From JAJDTT01 sp965116695 (GTDB lineage: Bacteria > Acidobacteriota > UBA6911 > RPQK01 > JAJDTT01): DNA of 64,000 bases. The position numbers and the translations under genes were made by a program. The notes beneath the pieces are model-generated. The model was not told where the DNA came from. It did not search any database and worked only from the letters and a program-made list of their open reading frames with translations. The DNA lies in the NCBI GenBank assembly GCA_965116695.1, contig OZ220706.1:4154001-4218000 (forward strand). The letters are read 5' to 3'. Of this stretch, positions 49,271 to 57,477 are shown one piece after another. Position 1 is the stretch's first letter; each line of letters opens with the position of its first letter.

Positions 49271-50794
49271 TCAGCGGAATCTCAACGAATAGAGGTCGGC
49301 GTCGGTCATGACGAACCTCAGGCGCACGGGCATGCCGGCCAAGCGCCGGAGTTGATCCCGATGCCGGCCGTCGGCCCGGCGCCAGCGCACCGTGCCCTCG
49401 ATCTCGTCTCCCCAGACGGGGATCGAGTCCTGGAGGGCGAAGCCGGCGAGCGGCTTTCCTCCCGCATCCTGAATCTCCACCTGAATGCTTCCCGCCGCGG
49501 ATGTGGCGTAGTTCAACATCAGGTTCTTCCCTTGGAAGACCAGGGGGCGGGTCGTGAACTCGCCGCCGGGATGACCGGCGCTGACCGAGACGAATCCGTC
49601 GAGCCTGAGGCTCATTCGCCGGAGGTGGACGCTGGGATAGGTGTAGTGCCGGGTGACATACAACGAAATCTCGTCTTCCGCGCTCCGGATGATTCCGCGG
49701 CCCACGAAGTTGGTCCGGTGGATCCAATTCCGCCGTTCCCGTCCGGGCCGGATGAAGGCTTCCACAAAACGATGCCAATGCAGGCCGTCGCGGCTGCTCA
49801 TGAAGACCCCTTCCGAGAGCCCCGGCCGCTCGGTGGCGCTGGCATAGTCGTAATGCTGGGGGCTCCTCCAGGGCACGAACCGCTTGGGAAAGGCCACGTA
49901 GATGTGGGGCGCGCGAAAATAGGGGACCGTCGCGTTGGTGTACAGGTGCTCCTGAGGCGCGTCTCCGTAGTCGACCCACGAGCCCTCGGTCCATTCGACG
50001 AAGTCCTTCGAGGTGGCGTATTTGAGTGAGCGCACCCCGTGGGCGAAGTCCCGGTACAGCGCCACGTAGTGTCCCCGGACGCCATCCCAGAAGGCCACGT
50101 TGTGGGAATCGAAATACCCGTCGGTGATGACCGGTTCCCGGGCCATCCAGGTCCAGCGCACGCCGTCGGAGGACTGGAGGGGGATCAGGCCTCTCTCCTT
50201 CGAGTGGGGCGGGGCGCCGGGAACGGTCCGGTAGAAGCCGACCCCCTTGTAACGGGCCGAATCGGGAGCCTCGGGGTTCTCGTCGCGAAAGGGATTGAGC
50301 TTGGTGACGCCCCCCAGGTCCAGAATGTTGTTGTCCCGGGACCCCTGGAACTCCACCTGGCCCAGTGACGGCCGGGTCCAGTGGATGCCGTCCCGGCTCT
50401 CGGCGTAGCAAGTCACCTTCGGGTGTTGGGGAACGATTTTTTCTCCCGGTAGCAGTTCTTCCCGGATGATGTAGTCGGGGTGGGCGCTGCCGCGGTAGTA
50501 CAGGCGGTAGACGCCGCCGTCCCGAAAGACGGCGATATGGCCCGGCGTGTTCCCCTCCCAGGGCTGGTCGAACTCGAACACCTTCTCCCGGGGCTGAGGT
50601 TGCCCCAGCTCCAGCTCCACCCCGTCCATGACGTCAATGAGATGGCGGTCCACAAAGAGTTCCAGGCGGCTTCCGATGTCCAGGACCTCCGGGTGGCTCC
50701 CTTGTGGTTCGGACGCCAGGACACCGGCCGGGGCGAGTGCGACGGCGGCCGCCAGAAATGACCAGAGCAGAGATCGAGTCGAAAGATCCATCAT
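49271..50794 (-). CDS. secreted propeller-like protein, paralog family member 3
   Basis: 507 residues from the tandem Met at 50794. Signal peptide LLWSFLAAAVALAPAGVLA. Family motifs: IGSRLELFVDRHLIDVM with the invariant Asp, CYAESRDGIHWTRPSLG, SARYKGVGF, GYFDSHNVAFWD with the second Asp, QEHLYTNATVPYFR, FMSSRDGLHWHR and the C-terminal TSAAGSIQVEIQDAGG, DADLYSLRF. It is divergent from member 4 with only 61 bases between the starts, suggesting joint control. The upstream frame without the signal was rejected. It is closest to the genes at 50856 and 14402. Confidence 0.8.
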   Translation of the reverse strand: MMDLSTRSLLWSFLAAAVALAPAGVLASEPQGSHPEVLDIGSRLELFVDRHLIDVMDGVELELGQPQPREKVFEFDQPWEGNTPGHIAVFRDGGVYRLYYRGSAHPDYIIREELLPGEKIVPQHPKVTCYAESRDGIHWTRPSLGQVEFQGSRDNNILDLGGVTKLNPFRDENPEAPDSARYKGVGFYRTVPGAPPHSKERGLIPLQSSDGVRWTWMAREPVITDGYFDSHNVAFWDGVRGHYVALYRDFAHGVRSLKYATSKDFVEWTEGSWVDYGDAPQEHLYTNATVPYFRAPHIYVAFPKRFVPWRSPQHYDYASATERPGLSEGVFMSSRDGLHWHRFVEAFIRPGRERRNWIHRTNFVGRGIIRSAEDEISLYVTRHYTYPSVHLRRMSLRLDGFVSVSAGHPGGEFTTRPLVFQGKNLMLNYATSAAGSIQVEIQDAGGKPLAGFALQDSIPVWGDEIEGTVRWRRADGRHRDQLRRLAGMPVRLRFVMTDADLYSLRFR

Positions 50795-50855
50795 GGCTCG
50801 GAATTCTACATGCAGCGCCGCCTCTCTTCCCGTATTCTGTGCCGCGATAAACGAG

Positions 50856-52346
50856 ATGGTCCGATTTCCGAGTGGTCCCCTCAATTCATTTCGCCACCGG
50901 TTCGTCGCCGGCGCAGTCTGGATGGCTGTTTTCGCCGCGGCGTTGGCGTCGGGGCCGCCCTCCGGCCCCATCGATCTGGGTTCACGCCTGGAACCTCTGG
51001 TGGACCGGTTCCTGATCCGGTCACTCTCCGGCGGCGCCCGCCTGCAGCTCCACAAGCCGCAGCGCCGGGAGGTGGTCCTGGTGCACGATGCCCCCTGGGA
51101 GGGCAATCTGACCGCCCATCACACCCTGTTCCGTGACGGCAACGTCTACCGCATGTACTACGGGGGCCGGCACTACCAGCCGGGGCGGAAGGTTCGGCAC
51201 CTGCTGGTCTGCTATGCCGAGAGCCGGGACGGCATCCACTGGACGCGCCCCAACCTGGGACAGTTCGAGTACGAAGGGTCCCGCGCCAACAACATCGTCT
51301 GGATGGACCGCCCCTGGGCCGACTCGGAACAGCGGAATCCCCTGGCGGTCTTCAAGGACGCCAATCCGGACGCCGCCTCGGACGCCCGGTACAAGTCCAT
51401 CGCCCGGGGCGACGACGGCGTCTACGCCCTGAAATCACCCGACGGTATCCACTGGTCCCTCCTGGCCAAGGAGCCGGTGATTCCCAAGGGTGACATGGCC
51501 CTCGACTCCCAGAACCTGGCTTTCTGGGACAGCCTGAGGGGCCGGTACGTCTGCTATCTTCGGAGTGGACGCACCCATCCCACGGGGCAGCGGGTCCGCG
51601 CCGTCAAGACCGCCGACTCCCACGATTTTCGGAACTGGTCCGAACCGGTCTTTCTGGAGTATCCGGGAGCGCCGGTGGAGCATCTGTACACCAACCAGAT
51701 CCGCCCCTACGCCCGCGCTCCCCACATCTACCTGGGGTTCCCCAAGCGGTTCGTTCCCGAAAGAAATCAGGATCGGAAGTTAACGGGAGTTTCCGACGGG
51801 GTCTTCATGAGCAGCCGGGACGGCGTTCACTTTCACCGCTGGGGTGAAGCCGTGATCCGCCCGGGGCTTCAGCAGGAGCGATGGGTCACCCGCAACAACA
51901 TGATCGGCTGGGGCATTCTGACACTTCCCTCATCCGTTGCGGGTGAGCCGGACGAACTCTCCATCTACGCCACGGAAGGGTATTATTCGGGGCCGGCCAG
52001 CCGCCTCCGCCGGTACTCCTACCGGCTGGACGGCTTCGTATCGGTGCGGGCGACTCTGGCCGGAGGCGAAATGACCACCCGGCTCATTCGCTTCGCCGGC
52101 TCCCGCCTGATCCTGAACTATTCGACCTCGGCCGCAGGAAGCGTCCGGGTGGAGATCCAGGATGAGTCGGGCCGTCCGATCCCGGGATACTCGCTGCAGG
52201 ACTCCCGGGAGCTGTACGGCGACTCGGTGAATGGGGACGTGAGCTGGAAGGGGACGAGCGATCTGAGTTCCCTGTCCGGCAGACTGGTGCGCCTTCGATT
52301 TCTCCTGAAAGACGCCGATCTCTACGCCCTCCGGTTTCTGCCCTGA
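50856..52346 (+). CDS. secreted propeller-like protein, paralog family member 4
   Basis: 496 residues from ATG 50856. The N-terminus has a short hydrophobic stretch (AGAVWMAVFAAALASG) that can be a signal peptide. Family motifs: GSRLEPLVDRFLIRSL, CYAESRDGIHWTRPNLG, ARYKSIAR, ALDSQNLAFWDS, EHLYTNQIRPYARAPHIY, FMSSRDGVHFHR, the C-terminal STSAAGSVRVEIQDESG and DADLYALRFLP. Gene order and sequence suggest it arose from an inverted duplication with member 3. A longer upstream frame would include bases of the divergent gene and was rejected. Extracellular glycan role inferred from the family only. Confidence 0.8.
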   Translation: MVRFPSGPLNSFRHRFVAGAVWMAVFAAALASGPPSGPIDLGSRLEPLVDRFLIRSLSGGARLQLHKPQRREVVLVHDAPWEGNLTAHHTLFRDGNVYRMYYGGRHYQPGRKVRHLLVCYAESRDGIHWTRPNLGQFEYEGSRANNIVWMDRPWADSEQRNPLAVFKDANPDAASDARYKSIARGDDGVYALKSPDGIHWSLLAKEPVIPKGDMALDSQNLAFWDSLRGRYVCYLRSGRTHPTGQRVRAVKTADSHDFRNWSEPVFLEYPGAPVEHLYTNQIRPYARAPHIYLGFPKRFVPERNQDRKLTGVSDGVFMSSRDGVHFHRWGEAVIRPGLQQERWVTRNNMIGWGILTLPSSVAGEPDELSIYATEGYYSGPASRLRRYSYRLDGFVSVRATLAGGEMTTRLIRFAGSRLILNYSTSAAGSVRVEIQDESGRPIPGYSLQDSRELYGDSVNGDVSWKGTSDLSSLSGRLVRLRFLLKDADLYALRFLP

Positions 52347-52357
52347 TCCCGCCTCTT

Positions 52358-53902
52358 TTATTCGACGGGGCCTCCGTCGCCGTGCGGCTCCAGGAATTGA
52401 AAGGCGTACAGCTTCACGTCCCGGAGTTTCCAGTGGAGGCGCACCGGCCGTCCCGAGAGGGCGGAAAGATCCGGTCCCTTCCGCCAGCTCACGAGGCGCC
52501 GGACCGAATTCCCGCCCAGCACCTGCGACTCCTCCAGGGAATGGCCCGGGATCGGTTCTCCTTCCGCGTCCAGCAGGGCGACCCGGACCGATCCGCCGGC
52601 GCCGGCATCCATGTTCAACTCGAGGCGGTTGCCCTGGAAGCGGATCGGCCGGCTGATGATCTCTCCCCCCTGGTAGCCGGCGTCGGCGGACACGAAGCCG
52701 TCCAGCCTCAGGACCAGGCGGCTGATCACGCCATTGCCCCCGCGGTCGAGTGCGTCCCGGTCGCCGTGCGTGTAGTCGAATCCCACGTAGTACATCCACA
52801 GCTCGTCGCCCCGGCGCAGCATGCCCCGGCCCATGTACATGTGTCCGCTGTCGTAGGAACCGTCCCGGCCTCTTCGCACGAAGGGACTCCGGGAGGGGCG
52901 CGAAAAGTGGACCCCGTCGCGGCTCACCGCCAGTTGAATGTCCATGGTCCCGTCGTTGCTCCGTGCCGACGCGCCCACGAAGTGGTAGTAGGCGCTGGGG
53001 AAGACGAAATAGGCCCGATCGGCGTACGGGTAGCGGATGGCAGCGGAATTGTAGAAGTCGGCATCCCGCGGGTCCCCGGCGTCCATGGCCAGGACGATGG
53101 TGGCGGGAGGCCACCGGTCGAGGCGGTCGGTGGTCATGCGCCAGATCTTCCGGCCCTTTCGGACACCCGTGGGGAGTTCCGGCCGAACGAGTGTGCCCCG
53201 GGAATCGAAATGGCCGATGTACTTGGTGTAGGCGACGTATTTGCCCAGACCCGAGTCCCAGAAAGCCACGTCGTGGGTGTCGCTGATCTGGCGCGTGGCC
53301 GGTCTTCCGTAGAGTGGGTTGAAGCTCAATCCGTCGGCGGAGGCGTACACCCAGGATCCGGCTCCGGCGACCCGGTCCTCCAGCATCGCGACCCGGTTTC
53401 TTCCGAAATACTTGTAACGCTCCTCCGGCGGGGCGTTGGGGTCGATGAACACGCTCCCCGGGGCCGTCGGAATCGCTATGTTGTTCTGCTTGGAGCCCCG
53501 AAACTCGTAGGCGCCCACGATGGGCTTGCGCCAGCGGATGCCGTCGTCCGATTCGGCGTAGCAGACCGTGCGGTAGGGGAGCTGATCCTCCGGTTGACGG
53601 TCGTACATTGCGTCATACCACATCCGATACTTTCCCTGGTCCTCCATGACGGTACAGGGATAACCCACACGCACCGCTTCCCAGGGACGATCCGGGCCGG
53701 GTACGAGGTTTCGTTCCCGGGTCTTGTGAGGCGGGTTCACGGTCAGCCGCACGCCGTGCCGGGATTCGACGAAAAAGTCGTCGATGAAGAGCTGTTTCTT
53801 CGACCCGACGTCGATGACGGTTGCGGCCGGAGCAGGGTTTGCGATACCCGACAGGGAACCCAGGATCAGCAATGGAGCCAAGTTGAAAATGGTTCGACTC
53901 AT
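52358..53902 (-). CDS. secreted propeller-like protein, paralog family member 5
   Basis: 514 residues from ATG 53902 with a signal peptide (LAPLLILGSLSGIANPAPA). Family motifs: SKKQLFIDDFFVESR with the invariant Asp, CYAESDDGIRWRKP, ERYKYFGRN, ISDTHDVAFWDS with the second Asp, DFYNSAAIRYPYADRAYF and LAVSRDGVHFSRPS. The C-terminal module has NMDAGAGGSVRVAL and LYAFQFLEPHG, then a short extra tail. It is more divergent and converges with member 4 with 11 bases between stops. The upstream extension to 53950 was rejected because the signal starts at the second Met. Divergent from the sulfatase gene at 53981. Confidence 0.8.
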   Translation of the reverse strand: MSRTIFNLAPLLILGSLSGIANPAPAATVIDVGSKKQLFIDDFFVESRHGVRLTVNPPHKTRERNLVPGPDRPWEAVRVGYPCTVMEDQGKYRMWYDAMYDRQPEDQLPYRTVCYAESDDGIRWRKPIVGAYEFRGSKQNNIAIPTAPGSVFIDPNAPPEERYKYFGRNRVAMLEDRVAGAGSWVYASADGLSFNPLYGRPATRQISDTHDVAFWDSGLGKYVAYTKYIGHFDSRGTLVRPELPTGVRKGRKIWRMTTDRLDRWPPATIVLAMDAGDPRDADFYNSAAIRYPYADRAYFVFPSAYYHFVGASARSNDGTMDIQLAVSRDGVHFSRPSRSPFVRRGRDGSYDSGHMYMGRGMLRRGDELWMYYVGFDYTHGDRDALDRGGNGVISRLVLRLDGFVSADAGYQGGEIISRPIRFQGNRLELNMDAGAGGSVRVALLDAEGEPIPGHSLEESQVLGGNSVRRLVSWRKGPDLSALSGRPVRLHWKLRDVKLYAFQFLEPHGDGGPVE

Positions 53903-53980
53903 GATTTCACTTGTACCAGCCTCTTTGAAGCTCTTGGCGGGAGACGCCATCCAGTGTAACGTTCAAACTGGAAGTTTTGC

Positions 53981-55450
53981 ATGAGTTCAGAACCTCAATT
54001 CAGTCGAAATAGCCCCGGCGCCGCCAGGAGCCGGTCTCGCCGGGAGGTCCTGAAGACGGCCACAGCCCTGACGGGTGCCGCCCTGGGGGTTCCATCCCTG
54101 CTCCGGGGCCGGCAGAAACGTCCCAACGTCCTGCTCATCATGGCCGACGACCTGGCGGCCTGGATGACCGGCTGTTACGGGAACCGTGTGATCCGAACTC
54201 CCCGGATCGATCGGCTGGCGGCCGGCGGCACCCGGTTCGAGAACGGTTTCGTCTGCACGCCCATCTGCTCTCCCAGCCGGGCCACGCTGATGACGGGGCG
54301 GATCCCGCCCCAGACCGGGATCCACGACTGGCTCACGCCGCGTCCCATCGCCAATCCGCCTCAGGGGCAGGCGCGGCTTCCCCGGAGCTGGCGCGACGAG
54401 ATCTTCATCTCCGACCTTCTGAAGGAGGAAGGATACCGTTGCGGCTACAGCGGCAAATGGCACCTGGGAGACAACGGCTGGCCCCAGCATGGATACGGGT
54501 TCTGGTATACGCAGGACCGCCCCAACCTGAACCAGGATCCCAACATGTTCCGGGGCACGGAGCCGGTGGCTGAGAAGGGCTACATCGCCGACCTCATCCA
54601 CCAGGAAGGCATCCGTTTCCTGGAGCAGGTGCAGGACCGGCGGGAGCCCTGGTTTCTCACCTTGTCGCACTTCAATCCGCACACTCCGTACACAGGTCAT
54701 CCCCGGAAGTACTACGACATGTATGCCCGGGAGGACTTCGAGTCGGTGGGCTTCGAGCCCAAGCGGCCAGACGCCCTTCGGGAGGCGGAGCTGATGGACG
54801 ATCCGGTCACCAACATGCGGGGCGCCGCTGCCGCCACCACCGCCCTCGACGACCGGGTCGGCTGGATGTTGGACTACCTGGAAGAAAACGGCCTGGCAGA
54901 GAATACGCTGGTCCTGTTCGTGGGTGACAACGGCTACCTGCATGGACGCCACGGCCTCTGGAGCAAAGGGGAGGCGGCGTGGCCGCCCGTCATGTACGAG
55001 GAGGTCATGAAGGTCCCCACACTCTGGCGCTGGCCGGGAAGGATCGAGGCCGGCGCGGTGCGCCGGGAACTGGTGAGCTTCTACGACGTCCTGCCCACTC
55101 TCTGCGATCTGCTGGGCATTTCACTGCCTCAAAAGGGCAACTACTGTGGTCGGAGCTGCCGTCCGCTGCTCGAGGGACGAAGGCCGGACGCTTGGTTGGA
55201 CCGGGTCTACGGCTACCTGGGCAACACCTACTGCGTCCGGGAGCCTCGATACAAGTACGTGATGCGCAACCAGGGGTTCGGTCCCAACGAGCTGTGGGAT
55301 TTGGAGACCGATCCCACCGAACATCGCAACCGCATCGGCGACCCGGCGCTGGCCCAGGTGACGGACCGATTGCAGGGAGAGTTGGTCCGCTGGCTCCGGC
55401 GGCACGGCGAGAAGTGGGCCGTTCTGCCCTTTGAGGAAGGCAGGATTTGA
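53981..55450 (+). CDS. Tat-exported sulfatase
   Basis: 489 residues. Tat motif SRREVLKTATALTGAALG. Metal-binding LLIMADDLAAW (Asp56-57) and the active-site signature CSPSRATLMTG with Cys96, the formylglycine precursor, are present, with SGKWHLGDNGWP, HFNPHTPY and FVGDNGYLHGRHGLW. It should remove sulfate esters from a polysaccharide or glycoprotein in the periplasm. It begins 78 bases from the divergent propeller gene and is 2 bases before the lipoprotein gene, so it forms a two-gene operon. As with the sulfatase at 7387, no formylglycine-generating enzyme is visible in the window. Confidence 0.92.
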   Translation: MSSEPQFSRNSPGAARSRSRREVLKTATALTGAALGVPSLLRGRQKRPNVLLIMADDLAAWMTGCYGNRVIRTPRIDRLAAGGTRFENGFVCTPICSPSRATLMTGRIPPQTGIHDWLTPRPIANPPQGQARLPRSWRDEIFISDLLKEEGYRCGYSGKWHLGDNGWPQHGYGFWYTQDRPNLNQDPNMFRGTEPVAEKGYIADLIHQEGIRFLEQVQDRREPWFLTLSHFNPHTPYTGHPRKYYDMYAREDFESVGFEPKRPDALREAELMDDPVTNMRGAAAATTALDDRVGWMLDYLEENGLAENTLVLFVGDNGYLHGRHGLWSKGEAAWPPVMYEEVMKVPTLWRWPGRIEAGAVRRELVSFYDVLPTLCDLLGISLPQKGNYCGRSCRPLLEGRRPDAWLDRVYGYLGNTYCVREPRYKYVMRNQGFGPNELWDLETDPTEHRNRIGDPALAQVTDRLQGELVRWLRRHGEKWAVLPFEEGRI

Positions 55451-55452
55451 AC

Positions 55453-56178
55453 ATGATCCTAAATCCGCGTGGACTTCGATGGGTGGCCTTCGTGCTGTTG
55501 TTTTGGCTGGCGGTGGGATGCCGGCCGCCCTCCCGCCTGGACCGGAGAACTTCCGATTCAGACCGGCCGGGAGCCAGGCTCATCCTCTACAGCGGATTCG
55601 ACAGCCTGGGCAGGAGCGAGGGCTGGCACAGCTACGACTACGACGGGGGCATCGAGAGCGGCCCCGATACCTTCCATCCGGTGACGTGGGAACCCAAGGG
55701 AGGCGCCTTCGGCTCGGGGTACATCTGGACCGACGACTCGCGCTGGCGAATCGACACCCCGGAGCAGCCCAACTCCATCCTGGCTCTCATCTTCTACCGC
55801 CGGTGGGTGGGCGGCCCCAAGCTGGATCTGCGCGGGGCGCGGATCTCCGTGAACCTGCGGGGGGACGACCTGGACCTCAAGGGCGCCCAGTGCTACTTCT
55901 GGGCCCACATCGGGAACAACCGCTGGCACTTCACGGACCATCCCATTCCCATCTCCCAGGGATCCTGGGGAAAGCGCCACACCTTCGTCCTGGAGAACGA
56001 CGAGTCCAAGTGGACCCGCACCTGGGCGTGGACGGGTCCGGCCAGCCTGGACCGGGTGCTGCGGGAATGCGTGAGCTACGGGTTCTCGTTCATCGGATTC
56101 CCGGAAGGAGAAGAGGTGACGGGGCGGCTCTCCATGGACGTCCTGCGCATCGAGGCCCGGGTCGCCGACATGCGGTAG
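55453..56178 (+). CDS. lipoprotein of unknown function, carbohydrate-binding-like
   Basis: 241 residues from ATG 55453. Lipobox LAVGC after a hydrophobic stretch (WVAFVLLFWLAVGC). The mature part is beta-rich with many Trp/Tyr residues (LILYSGFDSLGRSEGWHSY, FGSGYIWTDDSRWRI, YFWAHIGNNRWHFTD), which suggests a jelly-roll or carbohydrate-binding fold. No family can be named. It follows the sulfatase by 2 bases and is probably co-expressed; a surface helper that binds the sulfated substrate is a reasonable guess but not proven. Confidence 0.6.
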   Translation: MILNPRGLRWVAFVLLFWLAVGCRPPSRLDRRTSDSDRPGARLILYSGFDSLGRSEGWHSYDYDGGIESGPDTFHPVTWEPKGGAFGSGYIWTDDSRWRIDTPEQPNSILALIFYRRWVGGPKLDLRGARISVNLRGDDLDLKGAQCYFWAHIGNNRWHFTDHPIPISQGSWGKRHTFVLENDESKWTRTWAWTGPASLDRVLRECVSYGFSFIGFPEGEEVTGRLSMDVLRIEARVADMR

Positions 56179-56183
56179 CCGGG

Positions 56184-57425
56184 CTACCGGCCTTTCATGA
56201 TCTCGCCGTAACCGTAGACGATTCCGGTCACGGCGGGCTCCTTCTCGAATGCTGCAACGAGGCTCTTGCGAAACTCGGGCGTCTGCGAACCCCGGCCGTA
56301 GGCGGGATGGCGGAAGCTCATGCGGAAACCTCCGGGAGCCAGGTAGAGGCCGGCGCCGAAACGCTCGCAGAGCGGACCGTAGTTCGACCGCACGGCGTCC
56401 TCGATGTGCGGAAGGCCCATGTCCTCTTCCTGATTCTGGATGTAGCCCATGGCCCTCTGGGTTCGATTGGGGTAACGGGCTCTCTCGTTGGTGATGTGAC
56501 CCACCACCAGGGAGTCGACGATCCCCTCGGAGATCCACCGGCGCCACTGCAGTTTCATGTTGCCGAAGGGAGGCCCGATGTAGTCTCCCTGCGCCACGCC
56601 GATGGAAAGGGTCTGCCCTTTCTTTTTCAGGTGCTCCTTCACCTCGCCGAGAAACTGCGTCAGAAATTCGCCCCGGAGTTCCCGCCACTTTTCCAGATCG
56701 AAGCTGGTCTGGAGAATGTTCCTGCCGTATCTGCGTTGAAACTCCTTGACGATGGGCTCGTTGAACCCGAACTGGTCGGCGTGTTCGGCGGGCGGCGAGT
56801 GGGTGCGCACGCTGAGGAAGACGCCGTCGAAATCCAGAGGGTCGGCGAAGGCGCGGATCACCCTCAGCATGTATTCCCTCACCTCGGGGTAGGCATACTC
56901 CATCACGCCCCAGTGATACTTTCGCTGATTGGCGGTCAGGGACCGGTCGGCGGCGAGGAACTGCGGATTCTCCCGGGTGAAATGCGACTGCCACGAGAAA
57001 AAATCGGAGTCGCTGTAGAGAACGTGTTCCGGGCATCCCTCATCGAAGATGGTGATCCACATGTCGACTTTCATGCCCTGCTCGTGAATGGCCTTGACGG
57101 CGATCTTCAGCAAGTCTTGTTCCCAAGCCTGCCTGGTGATCCTCAACCACTCCTGGATGTAGGCGTTGTTGTAGCTGGGTTTGATCTGATGGAAGAGGAG
57201 AACCCGGAAGTCGTCGGCGCGAAACAGGACCCGGTCCACGCCCTGCTCCTTCCAGATCCGGGCCGCGTCGGCCACCTTCTCGGGTGTGTCGAGTTGGGCC
57301 GTCCCCTCCCCCTTGTGTTGCCAGATGACATCCCCCCAGCTCAGGATCATGAGCTTCTCCTTGGCCTGGACAGGCAGGGAGAGAAGCAGGAAAGGAACGG
57401 CGATCAATAGTGTCCTGTTGAGCAT
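56184..57425 (-). CDS. secreted TIM-barrel glycoside-hydrolase-like protein
   Basis: 413 residues with a signal peptide (LLIAVPFLLLSLPVQA). Barrel-type features: WKEQGVDRVLFRADDF, IHEQGMKVDMWITIFDEGC, DPLDFDGVFLSVRTHSPPA and LYLAPGGFRMSFRHP. Acidic residues at strand ends (VDMWITIFDE, LDFDGVF) could be catalytic. It is a relative of the lipoprotein at 9244, with the same segment pattern of DFDG near the barrel middle. It converges with the lipoprotein gene at 55453 with 5 bases between stops and is followed by the enolase-superfamily gene further upstream in transcription. The GH family cannot be assigned. Confidence 0.65.
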   Translation of the reverse strand: MLNRTLLIAVPFLLLSLPVQAKEKLMILSWGDVIWQHKGEGTAQLDTPEKVADAARIWKEQGVDRVLFRADDFRVLLFHQIKPSYNNAYIQEWLRITRQAWEQDLLKIAVKAIHEQGMKVDMWITIFDEGCPEHVLYSDSDFFSWQSHFTRENPQFLAADRSLTANQRKYHWGVMEYAYPEVREYMLRVIRAFADPLDFDGVFLSVRTHSPPAEHADQFGFNEPIVKEFQRRYGRNILQTSFDLEKWRELRGEFLTQFLGEVKEHLKKKGQTLSIGVAQGDYIGPPFGNMKLQWRRWISEGIVDSLVVGHITNERARYPNRTQRAMGYIQNQEEDMGLPHIEDAVRSNYGPLCERFGAGLYLAPGGFRMSFRHPAYGRGSQTPEFRKSLVAAFEKEPAVTGIVYGYGEIMKGR

Positions 57426-57477
57426 GCCTTGATTCCAGTCTTGGTTTTTCCCGGTCGGCCGCGCAAGAAAAGGAAGG

